Origin: Porogramme epimiltina
Lineage: Eukaryota > Basidiomycota > Agaricomycetes > Polyporales > Polyporaceae
Length of the DNA stretch: 64,000 nt
NCBI GenBank assembly: GCA_900155495.1
Contig: FTLJ01000293.1
Span: forward strand, 45,866 to 109,865
Direction of reading: 5' to 3'
Part shown: in pieces, positions 1-12,700 of the stretch
How the letters are laid out: each line of letters opens with the position of its first letter
Position numbering within the stretch: position 1 is the stretch's first letter
Notes under the pieces: generated by a model
Databases searched by the model: none
The model's input: the letters and a program-made list of their open reading frames with translations, nothing else
What the model was told of the DNA's origin: nothing
Position numbers and translations under genes: made by a program

Positions 1-58
1 GTGTCGGCGTGCTGATATTCTCGACGCCCTTTCCCACACGCGTCAACTCCGCCAAAAG

Positions 59-366
59 CCTCAACCCGTGCATGGGATGATTTCGCGCCGTCAGAGCGAA
101 CAGAAGCTGTGACGCAAAGGATCAACACGCTAGAAGAGCGTATAAAATCGTTGTATAAGGCCCCCCCGCAGGTCATGGCGAGCGTTTCAAGTGCGGGTCT
201 AGATGCCGCGATTGTGAGCCTGGAGGAGCAAATGACAAATATCCGGAGGGAGTTGGTCGAATCGAACACACAACTCCAGAGGGAGTTGGGAGAACTGAAC
301 ACACGACTCGCGCAAGAGTCATTGATGGACACCCATGGTGCCCCACCACCTGCCTATGGACGCTAG
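59..366 (+). CDS. Type I membrane protein with C-terminal PPxY, 3-prime exon only (partial)
   Basis: This is the last exon of a gene that begins left of the window. An in-frame stop at 13-15 together with an acceptor (aaaag, ending at 58) and a branch-like ctgat at 12-16 mark the tail of an intron; the same intron end is found in the paralogue at 1601-2917. The exon encodes a coiled-coil-like cytoplasmic tail with heptad-like runs (around QRINTLEERIKSL and LQRELGELNTRLAQE) and ends in PPPAYGR, which contains a PPxY motif. The GTG at 109 is not a start, because the frame continues upstream and aligns with the paralogue. The extracellular domain and membrane segment are not in view. The function is unknown. 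A cytoplasmic tail with a WW-domain ligand is inferred from the paralogue. Confidence 0.72.
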
Positions 367-1600
367 TGCAGTCTTCGACCCTCGTGTTGCACTTCATTTT
401 TATACTTCCTCCCCCAATTTCTAGTCTAACATATGGAGTTGCGCTTAGCTATCTCGCCTGCCATTTGTACTAAGGTTGCTGTACGCATGTTCCTTGGACC
501 TTTCTTTGATCCAAGTGCAAGCTCGTGTGTTACATCGCATCCTTCACCCATTCTGTACAATCCATTGCAGCCTGTTTGGCACTGCATGGTAGTGAAAATC
601 ACTTTTTAATGATTCGCTACCAGAATCGGTCACGTGCGCGTGTCTCGTGTCGAGATGGCGCCGGGAAGACAATGTTGCCTCGGGCTTCACCGCATCTTCG
701 CCCCCGGCCTGCCCTGTAGCCTCGCCACGCCTCGCTTTGGTACAGTTCTATGTATTCATTAGTCGACACGTGGTGCCATCCTGTCTCATTCTCTGCATCT
801 CATGCCCCTCACAACCGCTCTTTAGGCTTCTTGCCGCACTTGAGCCGCATATACGCAGTGCGGCACTACCGGCGTCCTAAGGAGTAAAAATATCAACATA
901 CCCGTTGACAGGAGTAACAACCCATAGTAAGACCCTCACGGAATGCATTTCTGTACTACATTGCCGCTCCACTGTTCTAGAAAAAACGGAACAATTGCTC
1001 GTTTATCCAGGCCTATAGCTAGTCAATCCGTGCCGACTGCACTAGGGCTGCTCCCTCCATCCTCGAAGCCTCCGCTGTGTTTGCTCTAGGACCTCCTTAC
1101 GGCTCAGCTGCACGGGGTACGATCTGATGCTGTGCAATGCCCTTGCACATCCCCAACAGGAGAGACATCACCGCCGTCAGTGTCGGTCTCTAAGGTCGTG
1201 CTTACTATCGGTGCATCGTAGAAAGGCCCACGAGAATGCTAGGCGAGTGGCAATAAGTTTCTGTGCATGTGGCCGCGTTGACATTCCCTAAATGCTATCA
1301 ATGTTGTGGCCATGCAGGTAAATGTCCAGGTCTTATAGAGGAGTGGCTAGACGAGGGCCTTCGACGCCCGAACGATCTATCAGCCCCGCCGCAGTGATAT
1401 CAGGTTTGTGTATGTTCTGAGGAGAAGTTACGCCCCTAATCGAAAGCAGAATAATGTCGCCGTGTGGGAAGCCTTGCCGCATGGGGTGCCACTGGTTCAA
1501 TGGTGCTTTTAGCGACCACTCTGCCTTTATAGGTGCATGCGAAGACAGGCACCTTCCCGATACTACCCAAGGTTCTCCTTGAAGAACGGCTTCTCGACCT
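367..1600. other. Intergenic, no gene seen
   Basis: Only short, low-quality open frames occur here. The stretch holds the 3-prime flank of the truncated membrane-protein gene and the promoter side of its tandem paralogue. I see no RNA gene, repeat or transposon end. Confidence 0.6.
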
Positions 1601-2917
1601 ATGCACTATTCACGGGTCATCCCTGCACTCTATCTTGTTCATCTCCTGTCCTCATCGCCCGTTCGATCTTTCGCCGTCAACCGCACCATCGATGACGAGC
1701 TTGGAGATGCCGTCACTGGTGTCAAGCCCATTTACAACCCCGCGAGTATGTGGAACAAGGGCACCAATTGCTCCAGGTGCAACATTACTCCTCACACCGG
1801 CGTGGACGTGAACGAAACATTGGATGGCACCTGGCATGACACCACTTACCGCGTGGGTGGGCCTACTGCGACCGTGCTCATCCCCTTCACCGGAACCGCC
1901 GTCTACGCGTTCTTCATGGTCCCGAACAAATTTCCGAAGACTACGACATTTATGAACGTGAGCTTCGCGCTCGACAATGTGCCGGACGGACCATCATTCG
2001 TGCATACACCCGACCCCACCACCACGGAAATCGCGTACCACCAGCCAGTCTATGTCAAAACGGGGCTCACAAACGCAAAGCACTCCCTGTTGATATCCGC
2101 AGGCGGCCCGAAGGAGTCTTTGGTCCTCTTCGACTACGTGATGTACACGGTCGAGGTCGACGATGCTAGTACGACCTCCTCAATGCCTCTTTCCTCCCTA
2201 CCACCGTTGCCTCTTTCCTCTTTACCGCCATCACGTCTTCCCTCTCCACTGTCATCCGCAAAGGATATACCCACGGCCACTTCAAACTCGACGCCCCTCC
2301 CGAAACACAACATGCCTATCGGGGTCATCGTCGGAATACTACTTGCAGCGGTGCTCGCCACATTCGTCGCGCTGATCCTGTTCCTATCCCTCCGGGCCCG
2401 AAGATCACGCCAGCGTTGCTTGGCATCTATTCCGCAGGAGGAGCATCAAGAGGAGGGGTCAGACAGCCCATCGATTGACAAACCACCCGCGTCGCTCCCG
2501 GTCGCTATGCCCCAGGATGCATGGCCAATGAAGATGTCACATGTGCAAAAAGGTGGATACTGCTTCTTTACACTTCGCATTTATATTGGCATGCTGACGT
2601 TCCCGGCACCTAATCTCCCCGTCGGTTTGACGCTCCTAAAAGGCTGGCACATCACGGGGTATGAGCTCGCGTCATCTGAAAGAAACGAAGCGCTGGCGCA
2701 AAGAATCGATACGCTGAAGGATCACATAAAATCACTGTCTACGCCTCCGCCCGCTACTCCGGAAGCTTTGAATGCGACATGCAGTGCGGATGCTGCGACG
2801 ATGAACTTTGAGGACGAGGTGGCCGGTCTCCGGAGGGAATTGGCCGAATTGAACACGCAACTCGCGCAAGAGCAATTATCTTACCGTGAGCCCCCACCAC
2901 CTGCATATGGCCGTTAG
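1601..2917 (+). CDS. Single-pass type I membrane protein with C-terminal PPxY motif
   Basis: Model: exons 1601-2552 and 2643-2917 (408 aa). The 90-nt intron has no in-frame stop, so it could also be read through. I call it an intron because its branch point and aaaag acceptor align with the intron tail of the upstream paralogue. An N-terminal hydrophobic signal peptide (about residues 1-25) precedes an extracellular domain of roughly 160 residues with several N-glycosylation sequons, resembling the beta-sandwich ectodomains common in Agaricomycete membrane proteins. A Ser/Pro-rich stalk (about 190-235) follows, then one membrane helix (about 239-264, PIGVIVGILLAAV) and a basic stop-transfer RARRSRQR. 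The cytoplasmic part has coiled-coil character and ends in PPPPAYGR, a PPxY ligand for WW domains such as those of Rsp5/Nedd4 ligases. The function is not known. It is a tandem duplicate of the gene at the left edge. Confidence 0.75.
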   Translation: MHYSRVIPALYLVHLLSSSPVRSFAVNRTIDDELGDAVTGVKPIYNPASMWNKGTNCSRCNITPHTGVDVNETLDGTWHDTTYRVGGPTATVLIPFTGTAVYAFFMVPNKFPKTTTFMNVSFALDNVPDGPSFVHTPDPTTTEIAYHQPVYVKTGLTNAKHSLLISAGGPKESLVLFDYVMYTVEVDDASTTSSMPLSSLPPLPLSSLPPSRLPSPLSSAKDIPTATSNSTPLPKHNMPIGVIVGILLAAVLATFVALILFLSLRARRSRQRCLASIPQEEHQEEGSDSPSIDKPPASLPVAMPQDAWPMKMSHVQKGGYCFFTLRIYIGMLTFPAPNLPVGLTLLKGWHITGYELASSERNEALAQRIDTLKDHIKSLSTPPPATPEALNATCSADAATMNFEDEVAGLRRELAELNTQLAQEQLSYREPPPPAYGR

Positions 2918-3822
2918 TGCAGCCTCGGGTTGCTATTATTCGTCACAGTTTTCCTATATAGCTTAGATAGAGTCTCAATTTACTTTCTCGCTCATCGATA
3001 TGTTGTTGTACATGCGACGTACCCTTCCTTTTGTCTGACTACTCAAGCTCGTAAGTTAAATTGGATTGCTCGCCTTCACTCTGAGCGACTATCGCGGGAT
3101 GCTAGACTCTGACTGAATGCGTAGTTGAGATAAAGGCCTTCCGAGTCGATGCTGCCCTGAGTGTTATTAGAGAGCCCATCTACATGTATGCAGCTGCTTG
3201 TGCGTTTCTCACAAGCAACCTCGTTTCCACCCCCTATGTGCCATATCAGGATTCATCGTGCTGTTCCTGTTCCAGCGCGATTCTCGGACACCATGTGTCC
3301 TTCTGCCTTTCTAGCGGTTCCCTAGGATCGCCGGCTCTCCGCCGCCATTTATTGGAAGAACCTTGATATGAGGCAGCGGGAGGCCGCGAAGAGCATGGAA
3401 TCCAGCCGTGGGAGGTCCATGGGAGACCTGGTCGCAAGACATGCCAATGGGGTTGAGAACCCCGCGCAGCTTCGTGGCGCACAACTTCGCAACATACACG
3501 CCTGCAGCTGCGCCTAAGTTTCTGCTCGCCAGAATCGGGCAAATCTCGCCCATAAGAAAATGATCCGGAGAACGTGGTATATGGCATTATACCCGGCAGG
3601 TAAAGTACAATAACAACGATGAGCGACAGCAAGGACAGTACAAATACACATAGATGTGTGAGCGACAGCGAGCGGAAGACCAGCGAATCCGAACTCATAA
3701 AAGATCCCAACCCAAACAAGCAAATAAAAAGAGCACAAACCAAAAGGAAAGACACCCAGCGTTAATGCGGTTGCGGAAGAAAAGCGAAAGTTCCAACGTT
3801 CAACGTTCACGCGCGCCCGAGC
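2918..3822. other. Convergent intergenic region, no gene seen
   Basis: This lies between the 3-prime ends of the membrane-protein gene (+) and the carboxylesterase (-). Several overlapping minus-strand frames occur, but none shows a recognisable domain or a plausible exon chain. It is probably 3-prime UTR and spacer. Confidence 0.55.
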
Positions 3823-5977
3823 TCACCACCTCGGCCGCCCCTCCGCCGGCGGGCCATTGCACAGCTCCACGCCGAGCTTCTGGACGAGCGGGAGCCCGAG
3901 GGGCGCGAGCGCCTCCTCCCACACCGCGGTACGGCGGCGCGCGTGGAAGATGCGCGCCGTGCGCTCCCCGACCTCGCCCTCGGGCCCGAACACGAACGCG
4001 CGGTCCGCGCGCCACGGCGCGTCCCCGTGCGCGAACGCGAGCCACCGCTCCTGCACCGCGTCCCTGACCCGCGCGTACGTCCAGTCGTCCACGACCGGCA
4101 GCGCCCAGTCCGCGTCGTATTCGTACGCGACCGCCCCGTCCGCGCGCTCCACGCGCGGCGGCGTCGGCAGCGGCGACTCGTCGTCCGAGTCGTCCGAGAA
4201 GTAGCCCCCGTCCGCGCGCGGCTCCATGCAGAAGTAGTCGCACGCCGCGCCCGCGGCGGACGCGGGCAGCGCGGGCAGCGGCACGTTGTCGAAGAGGTAC
4301 GCGAGGTCGACGGCGTGGTGCGGCACGCCGCGCGACGGGCTCTCCTGGTCGAACACGTAGCGCCACACGCCGTGCCCGCCGCGCGCGCGCTGGAGGCTCG
4401 CCGCGATCGCCTCGGTCGGCCACGCGCAGCGCGCGTCGTTGATGAGCTCCAGCAGGCGGTCGGGCAGCTCGTCCGAGGGCGTGTACGGCCCGATGTCGTA
4501 CAGCCGGAGGAGCGTGTTGGACTTGTGCAGCGACTGGCAGATCGCCTGGATGCGCTTCACGGCGCCTGCCGCGGTCCAGAGCGACGCGGGGAGCGACCAG
4601 AGGAGCGACTCCGCGCCGCAGTCGCCGATGAGCACGGGCTGGTGGCAGTCTGACGGGCGCATGAGTCGTGGGCGGGACTTGGAGCGCAGGCGGTGGTGCG
4701 AGGGCTTGCTGCTACTGGGGAAGCCGGTGTCCATATGTTGGCCAGCGGGCCCATCGCCTTGAGGCGCCAGAGTGCCGGCGAAGCCTTTGCGGAAGAACAC
4801 GCCGTCGTTGGTCGCGCGCACGTTCGGCCCGAGGATGACGAGCTTCTCCGCGTCGACGGCGCGCATCTGCTCGACGGACTGCACGCGGAGCGTGCTCATG
4901 AGGCGGCGGACCTGGAAGCCCGTGGCGTGCACGGGCGGCACCTCGAGGTCGACCATGGCGCTCTGCACGATGCACCGCTGGAAGACCGGCGCGGCCTCGT
5001 TCGCCGCGGAGTGCAGGTGGCAGATGATGTCGCCCGCGCCCGTCGACTCGCCAAAGAGCGTGACGTTGTACGGGTTTCCGCCGAAGGGCTGGATGAACCG
5101 ATGGACCCACTCCATCGCTTTCCTCTGGTCGCGGAGGCCTAGACCGATCGTGCGCGCACGTCAGCCCACAGGAGCGCACAGGGGTGAGGAACGGAGGCGC
5201 ACCATAGTTTCCCACGCCCTCGTCGCCAGCCGCCTTGTTGTCCTCCAACAAGTCGGGGCTGGCCGCGAAGCCCAGGAGACCGAGGCGGAAGCTAGACGTA
5301 AAATCTCAGCCCCCGGTGCGGAGGACGTAACGGAGGCGCAGACCGGAGAGGTGAGGGAACGACACGCACTTGATCGACACAACGATTACTGGGCGCCCGC
5401 ACTGGACGCTCTTTTGCACGAGCGGGCCCGCGTCGTATATCCAGTTCGAGCCCGATCCACGGTTCCCACCCCTGTGAAGCAAGGTCGGCTGAGAGGTCGC
5501 GAAAGGAGGCAAGTATGGAGGGCATACCCATGGATCCAGAACATCACGGGCAGATGCGAATCGGGCGTTGCACTTGCGGGGCAGGTGATGTTGAGGTTGA
5601 GACATTCGAACTCGGATTGGCTCAAGTGCTGGTCAGGAATGCAGTCTTCCGTCAAGTTGAAGATCTCCTCTTCAACGCTCTTGAATTTTGGTTGGGGGCA
5701 GATGGGCCTGAAGGAAGAGGAAGGGTTAATTCCAGACTAAGTAAATTATGTGACGTGTCACAAACCCGTAATGTGTACAATCGACCTGAGGCGGGAATCG
5801 TGTATGGAGTTTTGACTGACGGAAGCGGGCAGGTATCGAGGCGTATTTGATACCCAGATATTGGTGGACCGGCGCGTCAGGGGTGGATATGGGGTGAATA
5901 GCGCCCATGAACGTCGTCTTAAGGTCTTCGTGGAGGACGACGGGCTCCTGCGCGCCATCGAAGATTTTCGCAATCAT
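3823..5977 (-). CDS. Type B carboxylesterase / lipase family protein (alpha/beta hydrolase)
   Basis: Five exons (5977-5766, 5707-5528, 5471-5370, 5291-5203, 5138-3823) close to 632 aa. Splicing rebuilds the oxyanion-hole motif: HG at the end of exon 2 joins GG at the start of exon 3 to give HGGG, followed by NRGSGSNWIYD. Exon 4 gives the conserved NFRLGLLGF and exon 5 the nucleophile elbow GESTGAG with the catalytic Ser. A candidate catalytic His lies in GVPHHAVDLAYLF, matching the family's HG-D-x-x-Y-x-F region. The family hydrolyses carboxylic esters. No N-terminal signal peptide is seen (start MIAKIFDG), so a cytosolic enzyme is likelier than the secreted lipases of the family. Exon 5 contains an acidic stretch (about DDSDDES) inserted before the last strand. 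The start ATG is the first in the exon that opens the conserved core. Substrate is unknown. Confidence 0.9.
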
Positions 5978-8532
5978 GGTGCCGGGTGTCGCTGCGACGT
6001 GGCAGGGTAAGGTAAATCCGCAGATACGCAGAAGCGTAAGCGTGTGCGAGTGCGAGTGCGGGACGGCGAGGCGGGAGGAGGAGAGAAGGGTAAGAGGGGC
6101 GGGACGGTGGAGCACGGGGCTCGATTTGTACTCGTCAAGGACGAGCGCATCCGAGCGCGGTCGATAGAACGCTTTGGGCGAGGAGTAGCAAGAAACTGCA
6201 AGGTTGGTCCCGATCTGGAAACCGCTCACCGCCCTCCATTCAATGGCGGGCTCACATAGCTTAACGGCCATCGCCGAGGGAACCGGACAACAGGAGACAA
6301 CATACGCACCGAACATCCGTAGAATGTACTCGGCCATGCGTCCACGGTCGGGGACCCGCCCAGGCGCCACGCTTGACATCATGACTGTCAGAGCCACCGC
6401 CCAGATGCGCGCTACCAGCGCCTCCCCCGAGTACACCCGATGGCCCTCCCGGCCAGGGGTCACGCGCAGTGCCTAGGCGGTGCGTCTGGAGGAGACCGTA
6501 GAAGCCTCCGCCTATAGTCCAGTGCTTAGAACTCAGAAGGTTTGGGGGAAGAGCCGGCCGCGCAAACGCACCAAATGCATGTCCTTGGAGTGTGAACGCC
6601 CTCTGGCTAAAGGTCGGATGTCGGGCAGCGACTCCCTTGGGACACGTCACGCACAAAGTTCCGAGGCGTGGGTACCTTCGCGAGAGGACGTAAACCGTTT
6701 GCACATCGCCCCCTCGGTCCTGTCACCTGCTGATCATAAGAAAAGGTCTTGAAGATGGGCGAAAGATGGCTTTCCCAGATGCGATTGGGCGGGATTAGCA
6801 GCCAGGGGACGCGGGAACTCCGGAAGAAGTAAGAATCACGGACATACAGGGAAGGCGAATCAAATATCCGGCTACACGCTTGGAACAGTGCCGTCTTCAG
6901 TACGTGTTCATGCACAACCACACCACGACGACAGCAGACCAGCAAAGAGTGCAATCAGCGCAGCATGCATTTGTACACGAGACGACGCCTATACATGGGT
7001 AAAAAGCTGCGAGCCGGTGAGCGAGGTGAGCGTTGCGCCGCACGAGATGGGACTCACCTAGTACGTACAAGACGGAGACATCGGTGCGAGACATACTGTC
7101 GTAATAGCCTGCTACCCCCGTCATGTCCTGTCCGCTGTTCGGCGCCCCGACGCTAATCGCGGACATCGAGTAGCGCTACTACCATACCATCCTAACAAAC
7201 GGTATTTCAGCGACGCATCTCAGAAGGTGCTCTAACGGACTGGTCTCACACTGCGCGTTCTCAGGTGCTTAAGATACGCCTCCAATTCAACCGCGCGCCT
7301 CCCCATACTTCCACATCCACCGCGCAGCCACCCCCACCGCGAAACGGGGGTCGTCACATGCGTCTCGCAGCGCCGTTGGGGCCCCGGGGTGGTTGTCGTT
7401 GGGGGGAGCCAGCCAGCCGCGGGACCGAGAACGCTGGAAGAGCGCGACGAAGACACCCCCACCCCCAAGTGCCCGCGTACGCCGCCCGCTTCTTTTTGCC
7501 AAAGCCAGACCGCCGAAAGTGCGAGAAGGAAGCTGCGCGGGCCCGGGTTGTCGGGTACGCCGTGCGCGGCGAGCGTTCAGGAATCAGGAAGCTCAGCCCG
7601 AGAAGCGTCCACCGCCGAGCGTGTCGCCAGAGCCGGAGGGAGAGCGTCCCACCCCCGCTAGGCGGCGGTGCGACGGCGGGGGCAAGTCCAAAGATCAGAG
7701 TCCCAGAGTCCAGAGGTCGGCAAGAAGGTCGGGGGGCGGGCCTTATATCGCTGGTAGGGGCACCCCAATCATGACTTGCTCTCTTCTAAGCAGGGTCGAT
7801 TTGGGGTGATCTCGTCCGGGGTGCGCGCTGCAGTGACAACATGCCCGCCCGGCAGCGTGAGTGGGGGGTGGAGCGGGGTGGCTTCTATCGGACGCCTGAG
7901 ACCTCTCATCATCGGGTTAAAAGCGCTGCAAAGGCCATACTCGTTCGCAGGTGCGACTTGCGGGGTGCGAAGGGCTACGGTGGTTCGCAGATGACGTCGG
8001 GGCTGCCTAGGTCGGAGGAGACAGGCGTCGGGCGGAGGGGCGGACAGGACCCGAGAGCTCCAGGCGGGATGCGAGCGGCGAGCGCGGAGGGCGGGCGGGT
8101 CGCGACGGGCGTCCGGAGTGCGAGCCGGTGGTGCGCGCTCAACGGCGCGCGCGCGCAGCGCCGTGCCCGACTTCGACGCCCATCGGCGTCGACATCTCGC
8201 ACGACGAGGGCCGCATCGAACGTGCTCGGGTAGCGCAGGGGGTGGGGGAGGAGGACAAGGGTGAAGGCGATCAGATACGCACCCATCGATGGACGGGGAG
8301 GGGAGGCAGGCGGCCTCTGCGCGTCTCACGGCGCCCCGCTTCGGCAGACCCAGTGAGAGCGACATGCTCCTTCTCGGTATGTCGCCGCCTCGCAAGTGAT
8401 AACAAACCCCCCAACTTGTGCCCGGCCTATGAAGGGCTGGGGCCGCGCGAAGTCCAAGGACATTACATTTATTGAGCGATTCTATAACGTACATACGCGC
8501 CCTCCCCCGCCCACGCCCACCTGTCACGCCAC
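5978..8532. other. Gene-poor 2.5 kb, no supported gene
   Basis: This covers the divergent-side flank of the carboxylesterase and the 3-prime flank of SRP19. Open frames exist on both strands, several long ones in the GC-rich part (7.3-8.5 kb), but none has a domain, a plausible exon chain or conserved motifs. A loose inverted repeat (caccccaatc near 7759-7769 against gatttggggtg near 7798-7808) is present. I see no RNA gene or transposon ends. Confidence 0.5.
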
Positions 8533-9792
8533 CTATCCCCGCACGCGCACCACCTTCCGCTTGCCCTTCCCGCCCCCGCCCCCGATCGGCGGCGCCGACT
8601 CCTGCGCGCTCATCCCCGCCTTCACCGCCTCGATCAGCACCCCCGACGGCAGCGCCGGCGAGTACGGCGACACCCTGCTCGTGAGCTGCGGCCACGGCTG
8701 CGGCGGGGAGGGCACTTTCTGCCGCCGCTTCGTCCCGGGCGACAGCGATATCGTCGTATTCGACACCGACGTCGACTTCGACCCGCCCTTCGCGGGCTGC
8801 TTGCCCTTGACGGGCGTAGCGGGTGCAGGCGTCGTCTCCGTATGTGTGGCCGAGTCCGTGCTGTATGGCGGCTTCGGGACGCTATCTGGCTTGAGCATCT
8901 GGATCTGGAACGAGATCATCTCCAAGAGCTGCTTCTCTGTGGGGCGAAACCACATGAGCAAAGCAGCACACATTCTAGCCAACCCTGCCCACAGCACCAG
9001 GTGCCAAATGCACGCCGGCTTGGCAGACCGGGCAGCGCACACAACCCAAGCGAGCCTCAAGCACCCCGCACCCCGCATCCTCGCCTCCGCCTCCCGTGAA
9101 GGCACACAACGGAACAAGAAAAAAGGGACGTACTGCTCTTGATCGCCGGGTTGACGAACCTCCCGTCCTTCTTCCACTGCACGCGCACGCGCCCGGGGTT
9201 CTCCCAGTCGCGCGGGTGCGCCTTGTGCACCTCGTGCAGCGTGCCGAGCCCGAGGCGGTTCGTCGCGTCCGCGATGTCCTTGCTGAGCGGCCACCACACG
9301 CTCTTTGCGCGCGCGATCCGCCGCTCGCCCCGCCCGCACGGCCGCTTCGCGTCGATGTAGATCGGGTAGATGCACGTCCACCTATATTAGAGACAATTCC
9401 GCGCCGCGGGGCACGCGCTGGAGTCAGGGCCGTCCGTCCAGGCGCGATTGGCGTGCTCCCGGTGTATAAAACCGGGACTGGGAGGAAGGGGTGGGGATGG
9501 GGGGAAGGAGACAGACGTACATCTTGTAAGGGGTGATGTCCGTCACCGTCTTCTGCCCGTCCGCCGTCGGGCCCGAGCCCGCGCGGAACTGCTGGAGCGA
9601 GGGCGACGCAGGGCCCGGGACGGAGCCCTCGTCGTCGTCTTCCTCTTCGCCGCCATCGTCATCGTCCGAGCCCGAGTAGCCCAGCTGCTCCAGGATCGCG
9701 CCGCGCGTGCCCGTGTTGGGCAGCGGCTTGTTCGGGAGCGGCAGATCGGTGTCGTCGTCGAACTCTTCAACAACCGCGGCGCGGCGGGACAT
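8533..9792 (-). CDS. SEC65: Signal recognition particle subunit SRP19 (Sec65)
   Basis: Three exons (9792-9521, 9381-9134, 8936-8533) give 307 aa. SRP19 binds SRP RNA and promotes SRP54 loading during co-translational targeting to the ER. Exon 2 carries the family core: WTCIYPIYIDAKRP, then GERRIA, PLSKDIADA, LGLGTLHEVHKAHPRDWENP and GRVRVQWKK, which match the SRP19 RNA-binding fold and its HPRDWENPGRV signature. The N-terminus (about 1-85) is acidic and low-complexity (EEFDDDTDLP, GSDDDDGGEEEDDDEG), a common extension in fungal Sec65. The C-terminus (about 200-307) is Ser/Thr/Pro-rich and ends in a basic GKGKRKVVRVRG tail, as expected for RNA contact. The start MSRRAAVVEEF is the first ATG before the acidic region. 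Confidence in the family is high; exon edges are from splice signals. Confidence 0.95.
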
Positions 9793-12700
9793 GGCTGTGG
9801 CTTGGCTGTCGTGCGGTGCGGTGGGGGTGGGGGATGCGATGCGATGGAACGCGTGAAACAACGAGGCGCAAGGCGTAGAGAGTGCGTGCAGGGTGCAGGA
9901 CGCGGTCGACGCTGGTGGTGGGAAGATGGTGGGTGCGGCTGCTGGCTGTCACTGGTCCAAGTCGCGTGCAGAGCGTCCGGGACGGCCTCGGGAAGAGGCG
10001 CCCGCCGTAGGCGTGAGCTTCACTCTGACTGCACGCGTCGGCCTTCAGCTCTCCCCGACGAGCACGCTCGTTCCCCCGATGCTCGCCGTAGCTCCTTGTT
10101 CCCCCCGCCGGGTTTTGCGCGGCAGCGATCTCTCAACGGCAGACGACTGCGCCCATTAGGCCTTGTTCCGATTCCCGTGAACAAAAACGACGTCCTTGAC
10201 GCCTTCCAAACGCCCATGAACCAGCTAGAAACCTTGTAAGCACCTCCCTCCCCGCCCTTATAGGGGCTAATAAAGTTTAGGTTGGCCTTCTGCCCTCCTC
10301 GGTTGCTAGCACGTCGCTGATGAGAACCTGTCAGAATAATGTTCGTTCATATGCACGAAGTTCGAACACTCGGGGCACAAGGATGAGCTATGGCATATTG
10401 CGGTCCCGTACCACCCGTCTGCGTTGACATCCCATGTGCTTGCGGCGGTGGGGTGCGACCTTAGATGGATGGACACCTGCATATTGCCACCTGTGCAACC
10501 GGGTCTCATCCTCTCTCACGGACAACAGCTTACCATTCGCAGCGGTCTGCTTACCATTCCTCGTCGAGCGTTCGGAACCCTGTACCCGTCCTCGCCCCAA
10601 TCGTCTGAGGTGTATTGGCCTTGTGAAGGGTGATGATCCCATATGCAGTGTGCATATGCCCGTCTTGAAAAGACGCATCACCATGCACAACACCAACATC
10701 CATACGGGCCTCAAGCACATCGACACAACAGCAACAGGGTGCATGCGCCTTGCGTTTAGATTTGAGTCTCGACCACGAAGCACACCAAGCAGTTTCTACG
10801 CAGCAACACACCAAAGCCATCACCATCGCTGCGCCGTCGAGATATCTCATTCGCGGGTCCCCGGTCGGTCCGGTGAAGATGAAGATGGCGCGCCTCCTGC
10901 TCGATCAGGCCGATGACATAACGATGGTTAGGGCGTCCGGTGCGTCCCTCCGCCACTGTCCATCTTCTCCCCTCTTTCTAACGCCACAGGCAGGCGCGCC
11001 GGGCTACCAGGGTCCCAGGGAGCTTGAATTTATCGTAACGGGTCGCACGCCGGGTCCATGCATCCGCCGCAGGTCTCCCGACTTTCCATCGGACCCGGCC
11101 TCGGGTCAGCGCGAAGATTGCACCAAAGCACCCCGAAAGTCCGCCCTTCGGACGTCCGGAACCTCTCGTACCAAAATTTTATCCCATGCCTACGCACCCC
11201 GCTGACCATCCAACATACCTCCTTTTTCACTGATGGCAACCATCGCGCTTCATTCACTCCTCGACACCAGTTCCTCGCGAAGCCCGAGTCCTAATAAGCT
11301 TTGACCTCCCCCCTCATCTCCTTCCGCCGCTCGGCTCCCGCATCAGCGACCCCCTCTCTCCAGTAACCATTCGTTTGACGATCATCGACAGAAGCTGACA
11401 GCTGCGATGATGGGGGCGGGGACGCGGAGGGTGTGCCGGACGCAACCAACACGGTCATCCACCCCCACCACACACACCCTCAAACACCCTCCCGGGCTTC
11501 CCAAAGCGTCTCGCGTCTCGCAAAACCGCCCTGAAGCCATACTGTGCGAACGCCAAGCCTCCGAGGCGCTGCCCTAGCGCAGTTCACCTCGAGCAGCCTC
11601 CGCGATCGAGCGGTGCACAAGCGCCCGGCCGCCCACCAGGCCGCGTATGGTCGTGATCATCATCAGCATCGCGCTCCAGCGCCCCTTCCCTCCGCACGCA
11701 CGCTGCTGGATGCGACTCACGTCCATCCTGGGCCAGCGCGAGGCTGCGGCTTCTAAGGATCCGCGCACGACGCTTCCCCAGGCTCCGATCCAAGGCTTCC
11801 CACTGACCGCCCCCATCCCCTCGGCGCGAGCGTCCTCGAGACCGGCGCGCTGCGCGAAGATGGAGGGGCGGGCTCGCGCGGCCGTGGAGATGCGGCGGCC
11901 CTCGGCGGCGCGCCGGTGGCTGACCGCGTGCGTCCGAGCCCAGTCATCCTCGCCCCCCCCCCCTCCCCGCCCCTCCGCTCCCATCTGCAGCGCTCGGCGC
12001 GCTCGGGCTGATGTGGGCGTGCACGCGCAGATGTGATCGAGGATAGAGGATGGGCGTGCGTGCGTGTGCGTGGAAAGGGGGGAGGGGATGCATGACCGAG
12101 ATGGGCCCGCGGATGGCAGGCTAGCAGCCATCTTCGAAGCCCGCGCCCGGCGGCGACGAGCTCGATGGTGATGCGCATTGCCGGCTCCCCTACTTACCCC
12201 CCCTCTCCCCCACCTCGTGCGGGCTGTCCGCGTGCTGGTGGCGGGCGGGGCGTTGCGCTTGGAGATCTCGTACTTCTGCATTGGATTGGTGGTGGGTCGC
12301 TAGGAGGATCGCCCGCGTGGGCGTCCGCCGCGGGGCGATCGCAGTTAAGAATTGGATGGTCATGGGCTCCACGGCCAAGCCGATGGCGATGGGCTTAGAC
12401 ACGATTACAGTGATCCACTGCCGGCATATTCGCGAATGACGCGCAAGGTATTCTCGTCCGCTGGTTTGACCAAGGCTTGTGCTGAGACTTGGACGACCCC
12501 GGAGGCGGCGAGGATCCGTTTGGCGTTTGCGAGGCGGGCCCCTCCAAAATCCAAATCGCGTTCGCTTGTCCATGATCTCAACTGCATCTGTGATGATATT
12601 TTTGGGGTGAGCTTTTTGCAGGTGTTTAATCGACACCTCGGTCTGCAGGTTCCATCGCTGTGATCGCTAGGCTCGTGATGGCACGCGGTACCTGGAACGT

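Noticed and set aside
109..111. GTG start for the first membrane-protein frame
   Set aside because: The frame continues upstream to a splice acceptor at 58 and aligns with the paralogue.
3800..4653. Long arginine/alanine-rich frames on both strands overlapping the esterase
   Set aside because: They are GC-rich shadows of the esterase's last exon, which has the family motifs.
7769..8695. 308-codon minus-strand frame
   Set aside because: It overlaps the SRP19 3-prime exon in another frame, is Arg/Pro/Ala-rich and has no domain.
9470..9477. TATA-like sequence
   Set aside because: It lies in SRP19 intron 1 and no gene follows on the plus strand.
11574..12281. 235-codon minus-strand frame
   Set aside because: Low-complexity Arg/Ala/Gly composition typical of GC-rich non-coding sequence; no splice partners found.
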